Of a stretch of DNA of 64,000 nt, positions 53,676-62,843 are shown piece after piece; the first letter of the stretch is position 1; each line of letters begins with the position of its first letter. The notes under the pieces are model-generated. The model was not told where the DNA came from and made no database searches. It worked only from the letters and a program-made list of their open reading frames with translations. The stretch spans positions 124,001-188,000 of the forward strand of contig NW_025850773.1 of the NCBI RefSeq assembly GCF_002878395.1. Reading direction: 5' to 3'. The stretch is from Capsicum annuum. Lineage: Eukaryota; Streptophyta; Magnoliopsida; Solanales; Solanaceae. A program made the position numbers and the translations under genes.

Positions 53676-55934
53676 TGTAACGCCCCAAAATTTTATCTCG
53701 CTATGCCACACGGTGCTTAGGGCTACACATAGCCCCAAGATAACCCTTGAAGCTAGACATTACCTCAAGGAATTTAATTCAACAATAGTCATGCACAACA
53801 AAAAGATATACAACATCGGGTTCAAGAGAAAAACTGGAGAATACTAGACTGTACAACCAAAATATATTGAATATCTGTACATACCAACCCTCTAGTCTGA
53901 CAAAGCCTCAATACATCAAAATCAAGGAGCCATTGGGACAAACCCCCAACTGACTCAAACAGTACTGAAACCAATAACAACAGAACAATATCACCAAAAA
54001 TATAGACACGGTCCTTGAACCATGAGGACTCACCACTGAGGGAACGTAGTTAAGGCACTCCAATATCGCTAACTCACTGCGGCTGAGTACCTGAACCTAC
54101 ATTACAAGAAAATGTAGCCCAGAGAAAAATATATGGGTCAGCACTTTGGAATGTACTAAATATGTGAGGGTGCATGCAACAATGCAAATATCATCATAAA
54201 TAACTCAACTCTTCAACTCAAGATTCGGAGTGACTCGGTAATTCAAGAAACTCAACTCTTATGGACATGAAAGGTTCTTATAACTGACATAAACTATGTG
54301 AGCAACATAGAGTCCAATGTTTTGCCCTCCTAAGGAGAGAACCCCACATTGGCGGGAGCATCGTACTCTTGCCAGAGAGTACAACCTAAATTTAGGGATC
54401 ACAATGTCATACTCGACCTCTGGCCCACAATTATCAATATTAATCCTACGCTGGCACGTAGTTTCAGAAAAATATCATATTTCCCGCTCGGTGCTAAATA
54501 CTACTCCCAGAGACAAGCTTAGAATGCGTTAAAAAATCCACCACAAACATCACAAGGGTCTATCATGAAGACCAATTCAAATCTCTTTCTCATTTATCAA
54601 ATCATAATCAATTTGTGGATTCTTAACTCGACTAAATCAAATCAATCTTTCTCAATATCAAAATGTATCAATTCATTAAATCATGACAACATCAATAACT
54701 TTGAGGAAATATCAAGACTCGTTGTAACAACTCAATCCCATGAATCAATACACTCAATAATCCAATTTGTCATAAGGAAGCTTAAAGCTTGACATATATC
54801 TTGAAAGCACTTGAAATATCAACTCATTGTAGAAATATGAAATTCACAATATTAAATATCAAGTCATAACTTGGGATTAGAAAAATAATCATGTATAACA
54901 AAGCTTGAACAATTTATAATCTCATAATCTCCTGATGAAGTAATTTGGGTATAAACCCACTTGAAAAATCATATAAATCCAAGATAGAAATCAAAGCTTT
55001 GGGCACAAGGACGAAAGAATTGTTGTTGTTCAAAACCTCACATACCTTAATCTTTGAAATTGGATGAATTCTAGTGCTTGAGACTCTATCCACACTTGTA
55101 ATAAATGATTCTCGAAGCCCACACTATGAGAAACTTGATTCTAAGAGAAATCTTAAAGATTATGGATGATTTTTGGAAGATTAATGTCCTTAAATAAGAA
55201 CCCTAGATATATTTCTTAAGAGAATTGGAAGAGAGAATGAAGAAATTAGGGTTTAGATGGGAATTCTCATATATATATGGGCCTCCAAAAGATGAGAAAA
55301 GACCAAAATACCCTTACAAAAACATTTTTTAATTTCTGAAAAAATAGCTGACGACATTCGTGACAAGTCGTCAGACTTGTGACAAGTCATCACGAAATGT
55401 CGTCACAAAAGGGTGAATTTTATGATTTTTTGCTTAAGGTTGACGACATTGGTGATAAGTCATCACACTTGTGACAACTTATCACAAAATGTCATCATTG
55501 GGGGTGAAAATTTGCCTAAGGCTGACGATATTGGTGATAAGTCGTCACACTTATGACGGCTTATCACAAAATATCGTCACTCAGTTTTCCAGCCTGACAT
55601 GCTGGAGTAAAATAGGAATAACTTTTGGCTCCAATATCGGATTTGGGTGAAATTGGTATCATTGGAAAGCTAATTCAATTATCTATATTTTGGTAGGTCA
55701 TGAGCTCAATAATTCATAGTATCACGAGATCTATGCTCATTTGAAGTTGAATATGGCAATATCCTTCCCAACAATTCAATCAGTAAGAAATGTTTTGATT
55801 CACCCAATCGCTAGGACATCTTTAAGGCCTTAATACACATCACCCTTGATTAGAAAACAACAAAAGCACTATAATTTACTTCTCATGATCTTGAGTCATG
55901 GTTGCACTATTGATTAGAGTCTCGGGGTATTACA
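53676..55934 (-). repeat. CHR-D 3' LTR
   Basis: 2,259 bases, TGTAACGCCCC...GGTATTACA. Contains the TTAGCTTTCCAA block (minus strand, near 55660), the TGACGAC word array (55345-55585), a TATATATA box (55268-55279) and a body with a bracketed GAGAGAACCCC / GAGAGTACAACC ledger (54335-54390). Confidence 0.85.
55268..55585 (-). promoter_or_regulatory. U3 word array and TATA box of the CHR-D LTR
   Basis: Three long units at about 55349-55405, 55441-55496 and 55522-55577. Each has the form TGACGACATTSGTGAYAAG, GTCGTCA, CTTRTGAC, then CTTATCACRAAATGTCGTCA, so the two ends of every unit are inverted copies of each other. TATATATA (55270-55277) lies downstream on the minus strand. The word is the one found in the Athila-like ATH-2. 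Confidence 0.6.
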
Positions 55935-55949
55935 ATATCTCCCCCTTGG
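55935..55949 (-). promoter_or_regulatory. CHR-D polypurine tract
   Basis: Minus strand CCAAGGGGGAGATAT abutting the LTR; intact. Confidence 0.85.
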
Positions 55950-56152
55950 AAATATTTATCCTCGAATATTGCCATATAGGCCAAGAATAAGAGAAAATGA
56001 GGACGTATAGCTGGAACAACTCACTCAAAGGGATTACTTCACTCTATACCTTCGGATACCCTACAAAATGCACGAATTCATGATGGAAGTAGACATATAG
56101 CTGAATCTTTAATAAGAAGAGGGCGGAATTAAGAAAGAATGGTACCTTCTGC

Positions 56153-56542
56153 TCATTTCGAACTCACATAAAAGAGGTGAGGGTACTTGGCTCGCATATC
56201 ATCTTCAGCTTCCCAAGTAGCACTCTCAACAGATTGATTTTTCCAAAGCACTTTAAACAAAGGAATTCGTTTGTTCCTTAGCCTACGGATTTGAAAATCC
56301 AAAATCTCAACCAAAATCTCCTTAAATGAAAGGCTATCTTGAATATCTAAGATTTTGGAAGAATCAACCACGAAAGAATCACCACTACACTTCTTAAGCA
56401 TAGAAACATGAAATACCGGATGAATGCTAGACAACTCTGCGGGTAACTTCACCTCATATGCTACTTTCCCAACACGGCTCAAAATCCTGTACGGACCAAC
56501 ATAATGGGGACTAAGCTTTCCCTTATTCCCAAATCTCTTCAC
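56153..56542 (-). pseudogene. CHR-D integrase C-terminus and chromodomain
   Basis: Open for 129 residues: [30 protein letters not shown], then DSLSFKEILVEILDFQIRRL, PLFKVLWKNQSVESATWEAE and KYPHLFYVSSK with a stop. The chromodomain is full length and uninterrupted. The frame is lost just upstream (56539) relative to the core. Region 55950-56152 is the element's 3' UTR. Confidence 0.88.
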
Positions 56543-57420
56543 CCCATGGGTGAAACCTTTAAGTACACCAAATTATCAACATTAAACTCAAGATTTTTTC
56601 TTCTCACATTCGCATACGACTTCAGACGACTTTGAGCGGTCTTCAATCTTTCTTGGATCAACTTAACCTTTTTCATAGCCTCGAACATAGCATCAGGCCC
56701 AATCACAGCTGCTTCTCCTACTTCAAACCAACCTACAGGTGATCTATATCTTCTTCCAAACAAAGTTTTGAATGGGGCCATCTGAATGCTAGCATAGAAA
56801 CTATTGTTATACGTAAATTCGATCAATGGCAAGTGTTCATCCCAACTACCTTTAAAATCAAGTGTGCATACCCTCAACATATCTTCTAAAGTCTGAATGG
56901 AGCCTGACTATCTATTTGTGGATAGAAAGCAGAACTTCGATAAACTTGGGTACTGAGACCTTTCTGAAAAGCTCTCCAAAACTGGGAACTAAATTGAGTA
57001 CCCCTATGAGAGATAATAGCCAAAGGAACTCTATGAAGTCTAACTAATTCTCGAATATACAATATAGCATAATCCTCAGTTGTATAAGATGAATGCACTG
57101 GTAAGAAATGAGCTGATTTAGTTAACCGATCTATAACAACCCAAATCGAATCATGATGACGACGAGAAGGAGGTAAACCAATTACGAAATCCATATTCAT
57201 TTCTTCCCACTTCCAAGTAGGAATGCTAAACTCTTGCATTACACCACTGGTCCTTTGGTGCTCTACCCTAACCTATTGATAAGTAGAACAATTTGCCACA
57301 AATCCTGCTATGTCTTTTTTTATACCATTCCACCAATAGATTTCCCGCAAATAACGGTATATCTTGGTAGCACCGAGATGAATAGAATATCGCGTACCAT
57401 GTGCTTCAGCCATAATTCTC
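56539..57420 (-). pseudogene. CHR-D integrase core
   Basis: From 57420 down: REIYWWNGIKKD and a zinc domain with C-S-T-Y in place of Cys-x2-Cys. Open 57239-56886: EMNMDFVIGL (first Asp kept), DRLTKSAHFLPVHSSY, then IISHRGTQF, where the second catalytic Asp is His. Near 56905 a short deletion removes the residues holding the third acidic position and shifts the frame. 56880-56539 is open again: CTLDFKGSWDEHLPLIEF, FGRRYRSPVGWFEVG, LEFNVDNLVYLKVSP. Confidence 0.87.
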
Positions 57421-58110
57421 TGCCTTAGATCATCAATATCGGGAACATATAATCTACCCTATAATCTCAACACACCATCTCTCCTCTAGGGATAAAATCT
57501 CTACCTTTTGGTCCTTAACTGACTCTTTTAGTATGACTAAACTAGGATCCTTGTCTTGCTTCTCCTATACCTCCGAGACCAAAGAGGACTCGAAACTACT
57601 CTGAACTAACATACTCCCTTCAGTAGAATCAAGTAATCTAACACCCAACCTAGCCAAATGATGCACATCATAAGCCAATTCTTTCTTATCATTCTCTACA
57701 TAAGCTACACTACCCATAGACAAATTGTTAAGAGCATCTGCCAAAACATTGGCCTTGCCCAGGTGATACAACACACTTATATCGTAGTCTTTTAGCAACT
57801 CTAACAATCTTCTTTGTCTAAGATTCAACTCCCTTTAAGTAAACATGTGCTACAGGATTTTGTGATCAGTAAACACATCAAGATGAACACCATACAAATA
57901 ATGCCTCCATATTTTCAAAGCAAAAACTATAGATGCTAATTCAAGATCATGGATTGGGTGATTCTTCTCATGAGGCTTCAACTGTCTAGAGGCGTAAGCT
58001 ATAACTTTACCCCTCTGCATCAACATACAACCCAAACCAACTCTAGAAGTGTCATAATACCCACAAAACCATCAGTACCATTGGGTAAAGCTAACACTGG
58101 GGCTGAAGTG
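57421..58110 (-). pseudogene. CHR-D RNase H and linker
   Basis: 58035-57850: [50 protein letters not shown]. 57828-57565: NLRQRRLLELLKDYDISVLYH, LGKANVLADALN, SMGSVAYVEN, LARLGVRLLDS. One stop separates them. The upstream DASR-type Asp region is shifted. Confidence 0.85.
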
Positions 58111-58944
58111 AGTCAAATCTTTAACTCCTGAAAACTCTTCTCGCAAGGTTCCGACCACAGGAACTTCACTTTCTTTTGGGTCAACCAGGTCATGGGAGAC
58201 GCAATGGAAGAGAAGCCCTCAACAAAATAACGATAGTAACCAGCTAGACCCAAGAAACTTCTAATGTCAAATGGGGAGGTAGGTCTAGGCTAATTCTGTA
58301 CAGCTTCTGTCTTTTGGAGATCGACTCTAATGCCTTCGGCGAAAATAATATGACCCAGAAAAGCAACTGACCTTATCCAAAATTTACACTTGCTAAATTA
58401 AGTGAATAATTGATGATCTCTAAGAGTTTGCAAGACAATTCTAAGATGGTCAGCATGATTATCCTCACTTCGAGAATATACAAGAATATCGTCTATGAAT
58501 ACAATGACAAACATATCAAGATATTGCTTGAACACTCAATTCATAAGGTCCATGAAGGCTGCTGGAGCATTGGTTAACCCAAAGGACATGACAAGAAACT
58601 GACCATAACGGGTTCGAAAGGTTGTCTTTGAAATATCACACTCTCTCACTTTAAGCTAATGATAGCCAGATCTAAGGTCTATTTTTGAGAAGTAGCTCGC
58701 ACCTTGTAACTGATCAAATAAGTCATCAATTCGAGAAAGAGGGTACTTGCTCTTAATAGTTACCTTATTGAGTTGACGGTAATCAATGCACATACATAAT
58801 GTACCATCTTTCTTATGCATGAATAAAATAGGTCTAAGAGATCTATTATTAAGTTGACGGTAATCAATGCACATATATAAAGCCTTTGTCTAAGAGATCT
58901 TTGAGTTGCTCCTTTAAATCTTTAAGTTCTGCGAGATCCATATG
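58111..58944 (-). pseudogene. CHR-D reverse transcriptase with internal duplication
   Basis: 58874-58656 encodes [35 protein letters not shown]. The catalytic FIDD is at 58488-58499. The segment MCIDYRQLN occurs twice (about 58848-58874 and 58770-58800) separated by [13 protein letters not shown], and the preceding GFIRPSVSPW part is missing, the mark of a local rearrangement. Other frames give [10 protein letters not shown] and KKVKFLW. Confidence 0.83.
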
Positions 58945-59666
58945 TTACTGAGGAATGGAAATAGGCTGAGTGCCGGGAAGAAGATCAATCCCAAATTTTA
59001 TTTCTCTATTAGATGGGACCCCTGGGAGATCTTCTGAGAAAATATTGGGAAACTCATTAACAGTGGTAACTGACTGAATAGTCGGAGTCTCATACTTAAG
59101 GTCTTTAACTCGAACTAGGTGATAGATCCAACCCTTGGAAATCAACTTCCTAGCTCTGAGGTAGGATATGAAATATCTCTTCAGAGTTACAGAACTCCCG
59201 GAACACTAAAAAATGGGCTCATCAGAAAATTAAAATTTGACCACTTGGGTACAAAAATCAATAGATGCCTAGCATGAGTGAAGCCAATCCACAATCAGAA
59301 TAAAGTCAAAATCAACCATATCTAGCTCAATTAAATCAGCACATATGACCCGATGAAGGACAGTGATAGGACACTTCTTATACACTCGCTTAGCAACAAT
59401 AAATTCTCCTACTGGGGTAGAAACCAAAATAGGCTAGGTAATCCGTTCAGAGTCCATCTCAAAATTTACAGCAACTAGAGGTGTCACATAAGAGAAACTC
59501 AAACTGGGATCCATCAATACATACACATCGAAATGAAAGACATAGAGCATACCAGTGATAATATCTGGAGAGTCCTCCTACTCCTGGCAAGGTGGTATAG
59601 CATAGAAGCAATTCTGGCGCGAACTGCCATCAGTACTAGAAGATGCTCCCAGAGGAGGAACTGGGT
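58945..59666 (-). pseudogene. CHR-D protease and RT N-terminus
   Basis: 59145-58945 is [20 protein letters not shown], then [20 protein letters not shown], the RT entry. Upstream, YVLMDPSLSFSYVTPLVAVNF (59460-59525) is the retropepsin site with DPS for DPG, followed by STPVGEFIVAKRVYKKCPI, LIELDMVDFDFILIVDWL. QNCFYAIPPCQE at about 59600 is the end of gag. The element is broken at 59666 by CHR-E. Confidence 0.8.
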
Positions 59667-60559
59667 AGTAACACCCCAATTTTCTAAACCAAAATGCTAC
59701 ACGGTGCTCATGACCCCAAAGGACCACAAGCTAACCAATGACTGATATCTATACCTATACACTACATAATATAACATGAAAATGCGGAAACATGTATTGA
59801 ATAGCCATAAGGTTCAAATCTAAATAAAAACATCTGATAAGAATAATGTCTAAAAATGGTATAACAATACAAAAATAAATCTGAAATAACTGTCTGACAT
59901 GCTATAGTCTAGAAAGCCTCTAAACTGTCTGAATAAGGAGTTGATAGAACATGTCTCCAACTAACTACGTCTAGCAAAACTAAACTAAAATAATAAATGA
60001 AATAAAATAATATTATCCTCGAATGGATGAGGACTCACTGTAACTCTATGACTGGACTCTACTGCTGATCTAGAGATCGTGCCTCTGAACCTATGGTGTA
60101 ACATAAGAGAAAGCACCATAGCGCAAATGCGTCAGTACGTCTGAATGTACTGAGTATACGAGTGAGGTAGGCTAAATGAAAAGGGCTATATGTATGAACA
60201 ATGCTAACTAATATGAACATGAGAATACATACATGCATAAGCAACTATAACTTAAATCGTAGTGATACTAACTACTGAGTCTGAATACTGTCGACATGAC
60301 TTTACTAATACTGAGATACTGAAATAGATGAATGACTATTTCTGATAGTTTGAATTATAAAGAATTGGTCTAATTGACTATGTCTAAAAGTCTTGAAATT
60401 GAATACTCATAACGTAAGCTATGACGACTGACATCACTGATATAACTGTGATGATCGGCCTAACCAATGTAACTGATATTGAGCGACTATATCTGACAAT
60501 CTAAGTTCTGATAGAACTATCTGAGTTCCATTTTATATGGAGTAACTGAATTTGAGATC

Positions 60560-61085
60560 AGTCCTATATAGCAGGTGATCTTTCAATCTAATGATTCCAA
60601 TACTGTTCAACTATAGTTGAGATCAGTCCTATCTAATGGGTGATCTTGAAGTCTAATTATAATGATAAGGATTGGCTATCTTTAACAGTATTGAATCTGT
60701 ACTACTGAACTGAGTTGACTGTATCTGATAGTCCTGAATCTGTAACTAAAAATATTAAATGTATTCATCTAACCGATATGCCCCATGCTAATCTGACTGG
60801 GGTCCAATCTCTACCCTGACTGGAAGGGTGCCAGTACCGCGCCACCAGTAAAGACAATTATTGTGGAGTCAGTCCTAATCTAGCAGGTGACTCTTGGGAT
60901 CAGTCCTATATATATATCTATATATGCTAACGGGTGACCCCTGAGTATGTCAGTCCTATCTAACGGGTGACATCTTATACCGATGTTGGCTACGTAGTTC
61001 TGGAACTTAGGAATTACTTCTAAGGATCTCAGTCCTAATCTAGCGGTTGAATCCTCACACCTAGGCTCACTCGGTGCTAAATCCT
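60560..61085 (-). repeat. Iterated CAGTCCTA...GGTGAC units in the CHR-E LTR
   Basis: At least six degenerate copies of TCAGTCCTAATCTAGCGGGTGA appear at about 60560, 60623, 60870, 60898, 60950 and 61030. Each reads as an opposed pair of CAGTCCT and GGTGAC. Equivalent ledgers occur in the CHR-B LTRs (17390-17530, 24520-24650) and, with other words, at 335-871. Confidence 0.5.
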
Positions 61086-62307
61086 ACTCTTATCTGAAAG
61101 ATACTAAACTGGATAACTAAGCTAAACTGAATAACTGAACGAAACTTATTAGCTAAACTAATATTGATTAACTGGACTGATACTAGTGGTATTGTTTAGT
61201 CATACTAGTGGTATGACTAACGAAATATACTGAGTTCTGAGGACTGTATGAGAGTACTGAAGTTACTGAGATCGCTAGGAATGCTGCTGTTACTGAGATC
61301 ACTGAGATTACTGAGTACTGAGGCTACTGAACTACTAAGACTGTTGAGATTTTTGAGTTTTCCTGAGTCACATGACTAACTGAATTCTATAGACCATGGC
61401 TTGACTGAGAGCATCATGAGAACATGACATGGATCTAGGCACATAGCTATAATTTTGGGTATGAATACCCCTAGGACTGATGGAAGGAAACTGACATAAC
61501 ATGGCTGACTTGATCATAAGATTGGAGTCCACAACTGACATTGTCATAAGTAGGGGTTATTATACTTTATCTAGTTCTTCAATATCTTAAGCATGGTAGG
61601 GAGTGCATGGATATATTTTATGTACATATTGTATATCTCTATTATCATACATGTTTCATACCAGAACAATAGCAATACATCAATAGCATGGAATTCATAT
61701 TGAAGTATATAGCTAACATGGACTTGTCATTTAGATATCATGGAACCATGTAAACATGAATTTCTAGAATCCTAAGCATTTTATCAAACACCTTGCATGC
61801 ACTCTTTAAGGCATAGGTGTGCTTATCAATTTGAAAATCTTAATCCATCCAAAATTCATGGGTTTCAACTAACCTATCACATGCTTCATGAAAAACACAT
61901 CAAGATACAACCTTGAATCCAAACAACAATCATCAACATGAATATTTTTATAACACAATAAGGAACTTATAATTTATAATTTAAAACATGATTCTTGAGC
62001 TCCATGGATGAAAAGGACCCATAGATGAACATTATATATATCTTAGATTAAGAATTCGTGAAGATTGGCGGCAAAATTTCCTTGAAATTGACTCTTCTAT
62101 GAAAATCCTAGGGCTTGTTCTTGAGAGTTTTGATCTTAAGAGGAAACCCTAATCTTATGGTTGATAATGTATGAGAGAGATTTTTGATATGTTTAACCAA
62201 AGAGAATGGAAGATATTATGCTCCTTGAGGGTTATAAGTCATGGAAAGTGAAGGGAAAAAACCAAAATACCCTTACTAAAATGTCCCTCAAGTTCTAGAA
62301 AGAAAAG

Positions 62308-62450
62308 ATGACGACATTCGTGACAAGGCATCAAAAATATGACAGTCCGTCAAAAATATTGTCACACAGAAGCTGGTTGCTGCCTAAGGCTGACGACCAT
62401 TTTGACAAGGCGTCACAAATGTGAGAGGTTCTCAAAAATATCATCACACA
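62308..62450 (-). promoter_or_regulatory. U3 word array of the CHR-E LTR
   Basis: Decayed units: ATGACGACATTCGTGACAAG (62309), GACAGTCCGTCAAAAATATT, then GCTGACGACCATTTTGACAA (62390) and GGCGTCACAAATGTGAG. Same word as CHR-D and ATH-2. A weak TATA-like CTTATAACC (minus strand) is near 62230. Confidence 0.5.
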
Positions 62451-62831
62451 GTTGCCAGCCCCATATGTTGGAGTAAATTAGATATAACTCCTTTCTCCAA
62501 TATCAAATTTAGGAAAAATTGGTATCATTGGAAAGATAATTCAAAGATATTTCATTTGATATATAGTAAGCCACCCAGTTCATCATATACAATGAGTTAT
62601 GATCGATTGAATTTGACCTAAGTTTTGACGCTCGCTAAAATTTGAACGATAGGAAAGCTTTTAACTTGTGCTTGAGTTAGGGGACCTATATGATCTAAAT
62701 TCATGCTCAAATAGATTCCCACACTACATAATTGATTAACGCACTAAATTTATATAGGATTAGAGGCTTTTGAAATATCTATGCATAGGAATGACGGATT
62801 TTCATTCTAGTCCAAAATATGGGGTATTACA

Positions 62832-62843
62832 ATATCTCCCCCA
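62832..62843 (-). promoter_or_regulatory. CHR-E polypurine tract
   Basis: Minus strand TGGGGGAGATAT adjoining the LTR, next to the conserved CATTCGTCCTCGAATGA block. Confidence 0.82.

Larger units (their letters stand above)
53676..59666 (-). mobile_element. CHR-D: minus-strand chromovirus (5' part beyond CHR-E)
   Basis: 3' LTR 53676-55934, then on the minus strand chromodomain, integrase, RNase H, RT and protease to 59666, where CHR-E is inserted between gag and protease. Gag and the 5' LTR must lie right of the window. The left target-site copy would be TAAAT (53671-53675). Confidence 0.85.
59667..62831 (-). repeat. CHR-E 3' LTR
   Basis: 3,165 bases, (AG)TAACACCCC...GGTATTACA, the longest LTR in the window. 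It has a ledger of CAGTCCTATCTAACGGGTGAC-like units (60560-61045), ACTGAG-rich sequence (61240-61380), and near the promoter a TGACGAC word array (62308-62450). Not coding. Confidence 0.78.
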
